Assembly (NCBI RefSeq): GCF_011516945.1 | Contig: NZ_WOTH01000029.1 | Location: 1 to 36,127, forward strand | Direction of reading: 5' to 3' | Source of the DNA: Acetobacter estunensis | Lineage (GTDB): Bacteria > Pseudomonadota > Alphaproteobacteria > Acetobacterales > Acetobacteraceae | Length of the DNA: 36,127 nucleotides | In this document: piece after piece, positions 25,826 through 34,398 of the stretch | Numbering within the stretch: position 1 is the stretch's first letter | Layout: each line of letters opens with the position of its first letter | Position numbers and translations under genes: made by a program | Notes under the pieces: model-generated | The model's database searches: none | What the model was told of the DNA's origin: nothing | Seen by the model: only the letters and a program-made list of their open reading frames with translations

Positions 25826-27541
25826 TCAGACGCTTTCCGCGACCCAGTTCTTGCGCTTGGTCGCCTTGCCGATACCCGGATTCATGCAGTTGCACGGGTC
25901 CAGTTCACGGTAATGCGCGAGCATGTTGTCGGGCGCCTGATAGAGATGGCCCACATTGTGTTCCGCCGGATAGCGCGCGCCGCGCGCGTCCAGGCCGGGC
26001 AGCATTTCGTGCTCCACGGCCATGGCGTTGTAGCCTTTCTTCACCACGTAATCCTGATGCATCACATGGCACAGGAAATGCCCGTAATACAGCTTCACGA
26101 TCAGCTTGTTCTCGATCTCGGCAGGAAGTTTCTCGAACCAGTTGCGATCGTTGCGGCGCAGCGCCACGTCCAGCGCCACAATGTCTTCGGCTTCCTTGTG
26201 ATGCACCGCGCGGTAGCGCACGGCCGCACCCGCGGCGGCAAAACGGTGCAGGAAGGCGCGTGTGCCTTCATCGGGCGTGCATTCAAAAAACTCACCGGTC
26301 GCTTTGCCGAAATACGTCTTGAGATAGTCCCGCATCGGTCCGGCCAGTTCGGCTGAGACCTTGAGCATCAGATGGTGTTCGAAGCGATCACGGTAGTCCA
26401 GCATCCGCTTGGGAAGCTGCTGCGGCAGCACGGTGCTGATCGCCTGCATGATCCGGTCACTCAGATGATCGGGCAGGAAGCTGAACTTTTGCGCGAAGAT
26501 GTCGAAGCGCGACTTCATGGCGAACATCTTCGGCAGGAACTTCGTGCCGAAATAACGGATGACCGCAAACGTGTCTTTCCCGTATTTCTCGGCAATGTTG
26601 AACGCATCGCGGTGGATGTATTCCCCCGCGATGGGCAGTTCCTCAAACCCCGTCAGCACATGGCGTCGCAGGTCTTCCAGTTCGTCCGTGCTGTTGGAGC
26701 CGATATAGAACACGGAGGTGTTCTTGTGGGCTTCAAAAGTGTCGAGACGCACGGCGAAAACCACGAGCTTGCCCGCGCAGCCCGCCGCGTCATGCCAGCG
26801 GGCCGGATCGGCGTTGAAGCGGGCGGGTGTGTCGGCGTCGATCTCACGCACATGGGTGATGTAGTTGTCGTCATGACCGCGGCCGGCATGCCAGTCGATA
26901 TCGGCAGCCGGGAAATCGCCCGCCTCCAGCCGCGTGAGAATGGTCTCGGGATCGTTGCCAAGCTGGATGCCCAGATGGTTGACCAGCCGCAGCTTGCCGT
27001 CCGCGCCCACCTGCCCGAACACGGCCATTTCCGTATAGGCGGGTCCACGTTGCACCAACGCGCCGCCGGAACTGTTGCTCACGCCGCCCAGCACGGACGC
27101 GCCGATACAGGATGAGCCGATGACCGAATGCGGCTCGCGCCCGATGGCGGCCAGCTTTTCTTCCAGCTCATACAGCCGTGCGCCGGGCAGACAGACCACC
27201 TGCTTGCCGTCACCGATCAGGAAGGACTTGTCGATCCGCACCGTGCTGACCAGCACGATGTCGCGGTCGTAATTATTGCCATCAGGCGTGGAGCCGCCGG
27301 TCAGGCCGGTGTTGGCCGCCTGCATGATGAGAATCTTGTCGGCATCCACGCAGGCCTGCGCGATTTTCCACAGTTCGATCAGCGAGCCGGGCTGCACCAC
27401 GGCCAGCACCTTGCCGGCACCAAAGCGGAAACCGTGCGTGAAGCGGTAAGTCGATTCCTCGCTCGTGAAGATGTGCGCGTGGCCCACCACGCTGCGCAGT
27501 TGGGAGAGAAGGGCATCATTGCCCGCCGTCTGGGTCGTCAT
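25826..27541 (-). CDS. dld: quinone-dependent D-lactate dehydrogenase
   Basis: A peripheral-membrane FAD enzyme oxidising D-lactate to pyruvate with electrons passed to ubiquinone. The 571-aa length matches E. coli Dld. The PCMH-type FAD domain shows MQAANTGLTGGSTPDG and GGVSNSSGGALVQRGPAYTEM. The Dld-specific cap and membrane-binding parts follow: AGEYIHRDAFNIAEKYG, FLPDHLSDRIMQA, FFECTPDEGTRAFLHRFAA and the C-terminal AEHNVGHLYQAP, ELDPCNCMNPGIGK. The start ATG 27541 has GAGGAAG about ten bases upstream. It lies downstream of a LysR gene on the same strand, with two palindromes in the 187-bp gap. Confidence 0.95.
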   Translation of the reverse strand: MTTQTAGNDALLSQLRSVVGHAHIFTSEESTYRFTHGFRFGAGKVLAVVQPGSLIELWKIAQACVDADKILIMQAANTGLTGGSTPDGNNYDRDIVLVSTVRIDKSFLIGDGKQVVCLPGARLYELEEKLAAIGREPHSVIGSSCIGASVLGGVSNSSGGALVQRGPAYTEMAVFGQVGADGKLRLVNHLGIQLGNDPETILTRLEAGDFPAADIDWHAGRGHDDNYITHVREIDADTPARFNADPARWHDAAGCAGKLVVFAVRLDTFEAHKNTSVFYIGSNSTDELEDLRRHVLTGFEELPIAGEYIHRDAFNIAEKYGKDTFAVIRYFGTKFLPKMFAMKSRFDIFAQKFSFLPDHLSDRIMQAISTVLPQQLPKRMLDYRDRFEHHLMLKVSAELAGPMRDYLKTYFGKATGEFFECTPDEGTRAFLHRFAAAGAAVRYRAVHHKEAEDIVALDVALRRNDRNWFEKLPAEIENKLIVKLYYGHFLCHVMHQDYVVKKGYNAMAVEHEMLPGLDARGARYPAEHNVGHLYQAPDNMLAHYRELDPCNCMNPGIGKATKRKNWVAESV

Positions 27542-27638
27542 CGGTCAAATCTTCCTCATGCGGACAGGCATCCGGGGATGCGGTGTGGACCTGCCTGTCT
27601 TGGTCCGGGCGGCATGGGACCGCTCGTGTTGCCGCACT

Positions 27639-27683
27639 GGCCTCTGAGGCCTGTATGTGGGCATTTTCTTGGGATTTTCCCAA
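27639..27683 (-). promoter_or_regulatory. two palindromes upstream of dld
   Basis: GGCCTCTGAGGCC (27639-27651) and TTGGGATTTTCCCAA (27669-27683) are perfect palindromes with odd centres, 98-142 bases before the dld start. They are candidate operators or a terminator remnant of the upstream lysR transcript. Neither matches a consensus I recognise for lactate regulators. Confidence 0.3.
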
Positions 27684-27728
27684 TATCGCCACGCGCATGG
27701 GTGGGAGTGAGCCATGCACGCGCGGCAC

Positions 27729-28646
27729 TTACTCCTGCGGAGGGAAGGCGTCCAGCCGCTGGGCCGCGCACGCATGCGCCAGAAAATCCACCAACGCGCG
27801 CACCGACGGCAGAAGACCACGCCGGGAGGGAAACACGGCATGAACCAGCCCCACCGGCGGCCGCCAGTCCGGCAGAACGGAGACAAGCCGCCCGTGAGCG
27901 AGATCATCATGCACCATCAGGGTGGGCAGTTGCGCCACGCCCACGCCTGCCAGGGCCGCGTCACGCAGTACAGCCAGATCGTCCGTGGTCAGGCGTGGGC
28001 GATAGGGCACCCTCGCGTGTTCACCGCTCGCATGGCGCAAATCCCACGCATGATCGTCCAGCAATGAGGTCCAGCCGATGGCGGGCAGCGTCCCCAGATC
28101 GGCGGGAGAGGCTAGGGGTGCTGACAGTAGATGGGGGCTGGCGACGAGGCACTGGGTGCTGTCATCGAGTTTGCGCATCACAAGATCGGATGGGGCGAGG
28201 GGAGGAAAGCGCACGCGGATGGCGAGGTCGAAACCCTCCGCGATCACGTCCACCCGGCGGTTGGTGGCCTCCAGCCGGATATCGACCGCCGGGTTTTCCA
28301 CCATGAAGCGGCTGATGAGCGCGCCAAACTGAAAGCTCAGCAGCGTGACCGGGCAACTCATGCGGATCAGGCCGCGCGGCTCCGCCCGGGCTTCCGCCAC
28401 GACAAGCTCGGCGCTTTCGGCTTCCACCAGCATCGCAAGGCAGCGGTCGTAATAGGCGCGACCGATGTCGGTGACAGAAAAATGGCGTGAGGAACGGTTG
28501 AGCAGGCGCACGCCCAGCCGGTCTTCCAGAAGGGCCATGCGGCGACTCAGCTTGGACTTCTGCTGGCCCAGAGCGCGTCCGGCGGGCGCGAAGCCGCCGT
28601 GATCCACCACGGCGACAAACAGCGCCATATCGTTGAGGTCAATCAT
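27729..28646 (-). CDS. LysR-family transcriptional regulator
   Basis: A 305-aa regulator. The N-terminal winged helix reads MIDLNDMALFVAVVDHGGFA then AGRALGQQKSKLSRRMALLE, with DRLGVRLLNRSSRHFSVTDIG closing the domain. The effector domain (about 90-295) includes GLIRMSCPVTLLSFQFG and LEATNRRVDVIAEGFDLAIR, the DFDLAIR-type signature of the AaeR/DsdC-like branch. ATG 28646 is chosen because homologues begin MxDLNDM; in-frame ATG 28682 is possible. It is divergent from the pirin gene (118-bp gap), the usual layout for a LysR target. In the gap, ACAAAC and GTTTGT form a spaced inverted repeat. Confidence 0.92.
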   Translation of the reverse strand: MIDLNDMALFVAVVDHGGFAPAGRALGQQKSKLSRRMALLEDRLGVRLLNRSSRHFSVTDIGRAYYDRCLAMLVEAESAELVVAEARAEPRGLIRMSCPVTLLSFQFGALISRFMVENPAVDIRLEATNRRVDVIAEGFDLAIRVRFPPLAPSDLVMRKLDDSTQCLVASPHLLSAPLASPADLGTLPAIGWTSLLDDHAWDLRHASGEHARVPYRPRLTTDDLAVLRDAALAGVGVAQLPTLMVHDDLAHGRLVSVLPDWRPPVGLVHAVFPSRRGLLPSVRALVDFLAHACAAQRLDAFPPQE

Positions 28647-28764
28647 CGTTGCGAAAATAGGACGATGCGTCGGGAATAACAAACTTCTGACGTGAGCGTT
28701 GCGTTCGTATGTTGTTTGTCAGGCGGTCGCAGCAAAGAGGTGGGCCGCATCGGAGGACAGGATC

Positions 28765-29640
28765 ATGAGCACGACCAAAACGGTTCTCGGCCGCTACGGC
28801 AATGATCGCGGCCATTGGGTGGGTGACGGTTTTCCCGTCCGTTCGCTTTTCTCCTACGGCAGTCTCGGTGAGCACATCAGCCCGTTCCTGCTTCTGGACT
28901 ACGCAGGGCCGCATCACTTCGAGCCGACCACGGCACGCCGCGGCGTGGGGCAGCATCCCCATCGCGGTTTCGAGACAGTGACCATCGTCTATGACGGACA
29001 GGTGGAGCACCGGGACTCGGCGGGGCATGGCGGCGTCATCGGGCCGGGCGATGTGCAGTGGATGACGGCGGGTGGTGGTATCCTGCATGAGGAATACCAC
29101 GCCCCGGCGTTCGCCAGAACGGGTGGCCCGTTCCGCATGGTGCAGCTGTGGGTCAATCTACCCGCGAAGGACAAGATGACTCCCGGCGGCTATCAGGCCA
29201 TCACGTCCGACACCATTCCTGTGGTGGACCTTCCGGATGGGGCGGGCACGGCGCGGGTGATCGCGGGTGAGTTCATGGGCCATAGGGGGCCGGCGCGCAC
29301 CTTCTCGCCCGTCAATGTCTGGGACATACGCCTCAAGCGCGGAGCGGACGTGACGCTGGATCTGCCGGAAGGTCACACCTCCATGGTGGTGGATCTCAGT
29401 GGCCGGATCACCGTGGCGGGCAGCGAGAACGCGCAGGACGCAGAGGTGCTGCTTCTCAGCCGTGAGGGCGAGAGCGTCTCGCTCCATGCGCAGGACGATG
29501 CCACGCTGCTGATCCTCACCGGACAGCCGTTGAACGAACCGATCGCGGGATACGGTCCCTTGGTGATGAATACGGAGGCCGAAATCCAGCAGGCCATCGC
29601 GGATGTCCGCAATGGCACCTTCGCGAAGGCAACGACCTGA
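28765..29640 (+). CDS. pirin family protein
   Basis: A 291-aa bicupin. The N-terminal cupin carries the metal ligands: H64 and H66 (QHPHRGFETVTIVYDG) and H108 with E110 (GGGILHEEYH). The C-terminal pirin domain includes PVNVWDIRLKRGADVTLDLP and LILTGQPLNEPIAGYGPLVMN. Bacterial pirins may act as quercetinases or redox-linked regulators; no assignment is possible here. GGAGG lies 9 bases before ATG 28765. A strong terminator follows, then isochorismatase-like and WrbA genes, which together with the divergent LysR suggest an electrophile- or quinone-response neighbourhood. Confidence 0.93.
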   Translation: MSTTKTVLGRYGNDRGHWVGDGFPVRSLFSYGSLGEHISPFLLLDYAGPHHFEPTTARRGVGQHPHRGFETVTIVYDGQVEHRDSAGHGGVIGPGDVQWMTAGGGILHEEYHAPAFARTGGPFRMVQLWVNLPAKDKMTPGGYQAITSDTIPVVDLPDGAGTARVIAGEFMGHRGPARTFSPVNVWDIRLKRGADVTLDLPEGHTSMVVDLSGRITVAGSENAQDAEVLLLSREGESVSLHAQDDATLLILTGQPLNEPIAGYGPLVMNTEAEIQQAIADVRNGTFAKATT

Positions 29641-29644
29641 GACG

Positions 29645-29685
29645 CGGGCCTCTCTCCTGTCGTGGAGAGGGGCCCGTTTTCTTTT
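29645..29685 (+). terminator. intrinsic terminator after the pirin gene
   Basis: A 13-bp stem, CGGGCCTCTCTCC with GGAGAGGGGCCCG (one G-U pair), loop TGTCGT, is followed by TTTTCTTTT. It begins 5 bases past the pirin stop and ends only 20-30 bases before the next start codon. Confidence 0.82.
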
Positions 29686-29697
29686 CACGACAGGAGA
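29653..29697 (+). promoter_or_regulatory. alternative stem overlapping terminator and ribosome-binding site
   Basis: TCTCCTGTCGTG (29653-29664) is perfectly complementary over 12 bases to CACGACAGGAGA (29686-29697). The first arm is part of the terminator stem and loop; the second contains the AGGAGA ribosome-binding site of the downstream hydrolase. The two folds exclude each other, and this one would hide the translation start. Whether it operates as a switch is inference. Confidence 0.45.
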
Positions 29698-29705
29698 CCC
29701 GTTCC

Positions 29706-30332
29706 ATGACCCAATCTTACAATCGTCTGAACAGGGAAGACGCCGCCGTCCTTCTGGTCGATCACCAGACCGGTCTGCTCTCGCTCGTGCGCGATATCGA
29801 GCCCGATCGATTTCGCAACAATGTGCTCGCGACCGCAGGACTCGCCCGTTACTTCGGGCTGCCCACCATTCTGACGACCAGTTTCGAGGATGGACCCAAC
29901 GGCCCGCTCGTGTCGGAACTCAAGGAGATGTTCCCCGATGCGCCCTATATCGCCCGTCCGGGGCAGATCAACGCATGGGATAACGAAGATTTCGTCAGGG
30001 CGGTGAAGGCGACGGGCAAGAAGCAGTTGATCATCGCCGGGGTGGTGACGGAGGTGTGCGTGGCCTTTCCAACCTTGTCTGCACTGGCCGAAGGATTTGA
30101 CGTGTTCGTGGTGACGGACGCGTCAGGCACCTTCAACGATATCACCCGCAACGCTGCGTGGAGCCGGATGCAGGCGGCCGGGGCGCAGCTCATGAACTGG
30201 TTTGCCGTGGCGGGCGAACTGCACCGGGACTGGCGCAACGATATCGAAGGGCTGGGCAAACTGTTTGCGGCTCATATCCCGGATTACAGCAACCTTATGA
30301 CCTCTTTTGCTGCGCAGGCAGCGTCTCGCTGA
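29706..30332 (+). CDS. isochorismatase-fold cysteine hydrolase (YcaC-like)
   Basis: A 208-aa hydrolase of the isochorismatase superfamily. The catalytic triad is visible: Asp19 in [12 protein letters not shown], a Lys in [13 protein letters not shown], and Cys118 in [16 protein letters not shown]. The C-terminal part ([20 protein letters not shown], then [12 protein letters not shown]) is typical of the YcaC-like group whose substrates are mostly unknown amides or imides. AGGAGA lies upstream of ATG 29706. WrbA follows 19 bases after the stop, so these two are likely one unit, separated from pirin by a terminator that may be conditional. Confidence 0.9.
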   Translation: MTQSYNRLNREDAAVLLVDHQTGLLSLVRDIEPDRFRNNVLATAGLARYFGLPTILTTSFEDGPNGPLVSELKEMFPDAPYIARPGQINAWDNEDFVRAVKATGKKQLIIAGVVTEVCVAFPTLSALAEGFDVFVVTDASGTFNDITRNAAWSRMQAAGAQLMNWFAVAGELHRDWRNDIEGLGKLFAAHIPDYSNLMTSFAAQAASR

Positions 30333-30351
30333 ACAGGAGAGATGTGTTCCC

Positions 30352-30948
30352 ATGACGAAAGTGCTCGTTCTCTATTATTCGACCTATGGTCACATCGAGA
30401 CCATGGCGCAGGCCGTGGCCGAAGGCGCGCGCAGCGCGGGCGCGGATGTGGACATCCGTCGCGTGCCCGAACTGGTGCTTGAAGACGTGGCGCGTGCCGG
30501 TCATTTCAAGCTGGATCAGGCCGCCCCCATCGCCGATCCGGCGGAGCTTCCGAACTACGACGCCATCATTGTCGGAGCGCCAACGCGTTTCGGGCGCATG
30601 CCCTCGCAGATGGCGCAGTTCTGGGATCGCACCGGCGGCCTGTGGGCCACGGGCGCATTGGTGGGCAAGGTCGGCGCGGCTTTCACCTCCACCGCCAGTC
30701 AGCACGGTGGACAGGAGACGACGCTGTTTTCCATCCTGACCAACCTGCTGCACCACGGTCTCATCATCAGCGGCCTGCCTTACAGCTTCAGTGAGCAGGC
30801 ACGAGTCGATGAAGTCACGGGCGGCTCGCCCTATGGGGCGACCACCATTGCGAACGGGGACGGCTCCCGCCAGCCGAGCCAGACCGAGCTGGACGGTGCG
30901 AAATATCTCGGGGGCCATGTGGCGAAGATTGCCGCCAAGCTGGCCTGA
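30352..30948 (+). CDS. wrbA: NAD(P)H:quinone oxidoreductase WrbA
   Basis: A 198-aa flavodoxin-like FMN enzyme that reduces quinones by two electrons. Hallmarks are [20 protein letters not shown] (FMN phosphate loop), [19 protein letters not shown], the insert [19 protein letters not shown], and the C-terminal [20 protein letters not shown] 30352 has AGGAGA upstream; a longer in-frame start at 30307 lies inside the preceding gene and is unlikely. Linked to the isochorismatase-fold hydrolase by a 19-base gap. Confidence 0.95.
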   Translation: MTKVLVLYYSTYGHIETMAQAVAEGARSAGADVDIRRVPELVLEDVARAGHFKLDQAAPIADPAELPNYDAIIVGAPTRFGRMPSQMAQFWDRTGGLWATGALVGKVGAAFTSTASQHGGQETTLFSILTNLLHHGLIISGLPYSFSEQARVDEVTGGSPYGATTIANGDGSRQPSQTELDGAKYLGGHVAKIAAKLA

Positions 30949-30978
30949 ATGAGCGGGGCGGGGCTCAGACCTCGCCCC

Positions 30979-31143
30979 TCAGTCGTGATTGCGGGCCACG
31001 ACCGCATTGGCCTCACGGATGGCGCGGGCTTCATCGCCCGTATGCTCCAGCCGCTCGTTGGCGACCTTGACCCACAGTTCCCGCAGATGCGGTGTGTCGG
31101 CCTTGTGCGTGTGCTTTTCGGCATCGTCGACGGTCCACGGCAT
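30979..31143 (-). CDS. 54-aa conserved-looking small protein
   Basis: This short gene is easy to miss. ATG 31143 is preceded by AAGGAG at the ideal distance, and the 54 codons end at TGA 30979. The product begins MPWTVDDAEKHTHKADTP, continues HLRELWVKVANERLEHTGDE and ends ARAIREANAVVARNHD. I recall a widespread family of unknown small proteobacterial proteins starting MPWT and ending in an ANAVV-type helix, with the same central VAN motif. It is mostly helical, soluble and charged. It converges on wrbA (30-base gap) and is divergent from the Gfo/Idh/MocA gene. Confidence 0.78.
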   Translation of the reverse strand: MPWTVDDAEKHTHKADTPHLRELWVKVANERLEHTGDEARAIREANAVVARNHD

Positions 31144-31306
31144 GGCGCGCTCCTTTTGGAATGTGGAAACCTTTTCCCTTCAACATCCATGCCGTCCGCA
31201 GGTTGCGGCAAGCCCTGTCCCGGCAGGGCAGACATCCGCGCTCTTTTCCCCGTGCCCCGCGCGTGCTTGCCTGCGCTCCGGTTTATGAACGGATTCGGGT
31301 GATGTG

Positions 31307-32308
31307 ATGGTCAACGCCGCTGCTCCAGCTACCTTGCGCGTCGGGCTCGTGGGATGCGGGCATTTTGGCCGTTTTCACGCACTGAAATCGGCCGCCAGCC
31401 CGCGTGAGACGCTGGTGGGCGTGTTCGATCCCGATCCTGTCCGGGCCGCCGCGCTGGCAAAAGAATCGCGCTCGCAGGTATTCGACGATCTCGACGCGCT
31501 GTTTGCGGCTGTGGACGCCGTCATCATCGCCGCCCCCGCCGAGATGCATTTCCGGTTGGCCGAACTGGCGTTGCGGGCGGGCCGGCATGTGCTGGTGGAA
31601 AAGCCGATGGCGGCCACACTGGCGGAGGCGGACGAACTCATCACGCTGGCGGCCAATGCGGGCCGTGTGCTTCAGGTCGGGCATCTGCTGCGCTACTCGG
31701 CGGAATATGAAGCCATTACGCATCGTATCCGTCGCCCGCTCTATATCGAGGCGACCCGCATCGCGCCGTTCAAGCCGCGTGGGACGGATGTGTCGGTCAT
31801 TCTCGATCTGATGATCCACGATCTAGACCTCATCCTCGCCATCGTGGACAGCGATATCGAGCAGGTGGACGCCATCGGGGCCGCCGTCAGTTCCGAGCAT
31901 GAGGACATCGCCAACGCGCGGGTACGATTCGCCAATGGGTGCGTTGCCACCATCACGGCCAGCCGGATTTCGCTCAAGACCGAGCGCAAGATGCGGCTGT
32001 TTTCCGAGGAGGGCTATCTCTCCGCCGATTTTGGCAAACGGGAACTGGTGCTGATCGGGCGTGAGGCCGGGCTGCCACTTCCCGGCACGGGCGGATTCCG
32101 ACGGGAAGCGGCGTCGTGGAAAGAGCATGATTCGCTGGAGGCCGAGCACGCCGGATTCGTGGCGTCGTGTCTCGACGGGGCGCCGGTGGGCGTGGACGGC
32201 GCGGCCGGTCGGCGCGCTCTGGCGGCGGCGCTGGCGGTGGGGGAAGGGATTGCTGAGTCACGGCGTCGGATGGAGATTTCGGGGCTTATTGGCGCGGCGA
32301 AAAAATAA
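31307..32308 (+). CDS. Gfo/Idh/MocA-family NAD(P)-dependent oxidoreductase
   Basis: A 333-aa dehydrogenase. The N-terminal Rossmann fold shows LRVGLVGCGHFGRFHALKSA, then VFDPDPVRAAALA. The family signature VLVEKPMAATLAEADELI carries the catalytic-region Lys, and GHLLRYSAEYEAI follows. The C-terminal alpha/beta domain holds ISLKTERKMRLFSEEGYLSA. Substrates in this family are sugars, inositols or, in alphaproteobacterial lipid A gene clusters, nucleotide sugars; no lpx neighbours are in view, so the substrate is open. ATG 31307 is preferred over GTG 31304 next to it. A terminator-like hairpin lies about 100 bases downstream. Confidence 0.9.
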   Translation: MVNAAAPATLRVGLVGCGHFGRFHALKSAASPRETLVGVFDPDPVRAAALAKESRSQVFDDLDALFAAVDAVIIAAPAEMHFRLAELALRAGRHVLVEKPMAATLAEADELITLAANAGRVLQVGHLLRYSAEYEAITHRIRRPLYIEATRIAPFKPRGTDVSVILDLMIHDLDLILAIVDSDIEQVDAIGAAVSSEHEDIANARVRFANGCVATITASRISLKTERKMRLFSEEGYLSADFGKRELVLIGREAGLPLPGTGGFRREAASWKEHDSLEAEHAGFVASCLDGAPVGVDGAAGRRALAAALAVGEGIAESRRRMEISGLIGAAKK

Positions 32309-32381
32309 CGTTCTGAGAATTTTCGCAGTCGCCTGCGGGCGACGCGGACGGAGACGGCGCGTCAAGCATTTTTTAAACTCG

Positions 32382-32397
32382 ACCCCTATATCTTGTG
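32382..32397 (+). promoter_or_regulatory. candidate NrdR box upstream of nrdA
   Basis: ACCCCTATATCTTGTG resembles the NrdR repressor site (ACACTATATCTTGTGT-like), especially in its right half. It lies 121 bases before the nrdA start. NrdR sites usually come in pairs about 21 or 31 bases apart; no convincing second copy was seen. Confidence 0.4.
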
Positions 32398-32408
32398 CTG
32401 GTAAACGT

Positions 32409-32443
32409 CGGCCAACCGACATGTTGTGTCGGTTGGCCGTTTT
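32409..32443 (+). terminator. strong hairpin with U-tract in the nrdA leader
   Basis: A perfect 13-bp stem, CGGCCAACCGACA with TGTCGGTTGGCCG and loop TGTTG, is followed by TTTT. AAAC precedes it, so it could work on both strands. It lies 100 bases after the oxidoreductase stop and 75 before nrdA. If the promoter is at the NrdR-like box just upstream, this hairpin is inside the nrdA leader and would act as an attenuator; otherwise it simply ends the upstream transcript. Confidence 0.65.
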
Positions 32444-32517
32444 GATGCCTCTGCGTCCGGCTCGTCACAGACCGTTCATTGCCGCACGAATGGAGCCGTT
32501 TTAAGGTGAGCCTGATC

Positions 32518-34398
32518 ATGGACAAGTCCGAGATTTCCGCCGCTCATCTGGATGACGAGGGCAGCCTGTTCGAGGCGGATATGCTCGACGATATTGTCCA
32601 GCTTCCCGGCCACCACCCCGTGCGCGTGGACCGTTCGCGCGATGCGCTGCTGACCGATTTCGGCAAGGCCACGCTCAACAACCGCTACCTCCTGCCCGAT
32701 GAAGGGTTTCAGGATCTGTTCGCCCGTGTGGCGTCCTATTACGGGGCGGACGCCGCGCATGCCCAACGCTTATACGATTACATCTCGCGCCACTGGTTCA
32801 TGCCCGCAACGCCGGTCCTCTCCAATGGTGGCACTTCGCGCGGCCTGCCCATTTCCTGCTTCCTCAACGAAGCGTCCGACAGCCTCGATGGCATCGTGGG
32901 ACTGTGGAACGAGAATGTCTGGCTGGCCTCGCGTGGCGGCGGGATCGGGTCCTATTGGGGCAATCTGCGCTCCATTGGCGAGAATGTGGGCCGCAACGGC
33001 AAGACCTCGGGCGTGATCCCCTTCATCCGCGTGATGGACAGCCTGACGCTGGCCATCTCGCAGGGGTCTCTGCGGCGCGGTTCGGCGGCGGTGTATCTGC
33101 CGGTCTGGCATCCCGAGATCGAGGAATTCATCGAGATGCGTCGCCCCACCGGCGGCGACCCGAACCGCAAGGCGCTGAACCTGCACCACGGCGTGCTGGT
33201 GCCCGATGAATTCATGCGCGCGGTCGAGACGGATGACGAGTGGGCGTTGCGCTCCCCCAAGAGTGGCGAGGTGATCCGCAAGATCTCTGCACGCTCGCTG
33301 TGGATCCGTATCCTCACGGCCCGAATGGAGCAGGGCGAGCCCTACATCATCTATTCCGATCACGTGAACAACGCGCGGCCCCAGCACCACAAGCTGGCGG
33401 GGCTTGAGGTCAAGACCTCCAATCTCTGCGCCGAAATCACGCTGCCCACCGGCATCGATCATCACGGCAAGGAACGCACGGCCGTCTGCTGCCTGTCCTC
33501 TCTCAATCTTGAGACGTGGGATGAGTGGAAGGACAATCCTCAGTTCATTGAGGACGTCATGTTGTTCCTCGATAATGTGTTGCAGGACTTCATCGACAAG
33601 GCTCCGAAAGAGATGCACCGCGCAGCCTATGCCGCCATGCGCGAGCGTTCGGTCGGCATGGGCGTGATGGGCTTCCATTCTTTTCTGCAGGCGCGCAACA
33701 TCCCGTTCGAGAGCGTGATGGCCAAGGTCTGGAATCGCAAGATCTTCAAACACATCCGCGAGCAGGCAGACACGGCGTCGAAGCATCTGGCCGAGACGCG
33801 CGGTGCGTGTCCCGATGCGGCCGAGTATGGCGTGATGGAGCGTTTCTCCAACAAGATGGCGATTGCGCCGACGGCGTCGATTTCCATCATCGCGGGCAAC
33901 GCAAGCCCCGGCATCGAGCCGATTGCTGCCAATGTGTTCTTACAGAAGACGCTCTCCGGTTCCTTCTCGGTGCGAAACCGTCACCTGAAGAAGCTTCTGG
34001 CCGAAAAAGGGCAGGACAATGAGGAAATCTGGTCGTCCATCACCCTGAACAAGGGTAGTGTGCAGCATCTGGATTTCCTCAGTCAGGACGAGAAGGACGT
34101 GTTCAAGACGGCTTTTGAGCTGGACCAGCGCTGGGTGATCGAGCACGCGGCCGATCGTGCGCCGTTCATCTGTCAGGCGCAGTCGGTCAATCTGTTCCTG
34201 CCGGCCAACGTTCACAAGCGCGATCTGCACCAGATCCACTATCAGGCGTGGAAGAAGGGCGTGAAATCGCTCTATTACTGCCGTTCGCTTTCCATTCAGC
34301 GCGCGGACACGGTGAGCAATCTCGACCAGCGGGTGAAAACCGAGACGCCAGCAGCGTCCGCTGGTGGGAATTACGAGGAATGTCTCGCCTGCCAGTAA
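32518..34398 (+). CDS. nrdA: class I ribonucleotide reductase alpha subunit
   Basis: The catalytic subunit that makes deoxyribonucleotides. Active-site residues are visible: C114 (LPISCFLNE), C304 with E306 (TSNLCAEITLP), C324/C325 (AVCCLSSLNLETW), the radical-transfer pair Y586-Y587 (SLYYCRS), and the C-terminal redox pair C622-x2-C625 (EECLACQ). At 626 aa it is much shorter than E. coli NrdA (about 760), and no N-terminal ATP-cone is present: the barrel begins soon after residue 50. Allosteric overall control by dATP should therefore be absent or different. ATG 32518 is chosen; GTG 32506 is possible, and AAGGTG lies upstream. nrdB follows after 210 bases. Confidence 0.95.
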   Translation: MDKSEISAAHLDDEGSLFEADMLDDIVQLPGHHPVRVDRSRDALLTDFGKATLNNRYLLPDEGFQDLFARVASYYGADAAHAQRLYDYISRHWFMPATPVLSNGGTSRGLPISCFLNEASDSLDGIVGLWNENVWLASRGGGIGSYWGNLRSIGENVGRNGKTSGVIPFIRVMDSLTLAISQGSLRRGSAAVYLPVWHPEIEEFIEMRRPTGGDPNRKALNLHHGVLVPDEFMRAVETDDEWALRSPKSGEVIRKISARSLWIRILTARMEQGEPYIIYSDHVNNARPQHHKLAGLEVKTSNLCAEITLPTGIDHHGKERTAVCCLSSLNLETWDEWKDNPQFIEDVMLFLDNVLQDFIDKAPKEMHRAAYAAMRERSVGMGVMGFHSFLQARNIPFESVMAKVWNRKIFKHIREQADTASKHLAETRGACPDAAEYGVMERFSNKMAIAPTASISIIAGNASPGIEPIAANVFLQKTLSGSFSVRNRHLKKLLAEKGQDNEEIWSSITLNKGSVQHLDFLSQDEKDVFKTAFELDQRWVIEHAADRAPFICQAQSVNLFLPANVHKRDLHQIHYQAWKKGVKSLYYCRSLSIQRADTVSNLDQRVKTETPAASAGGNYEECLACQ

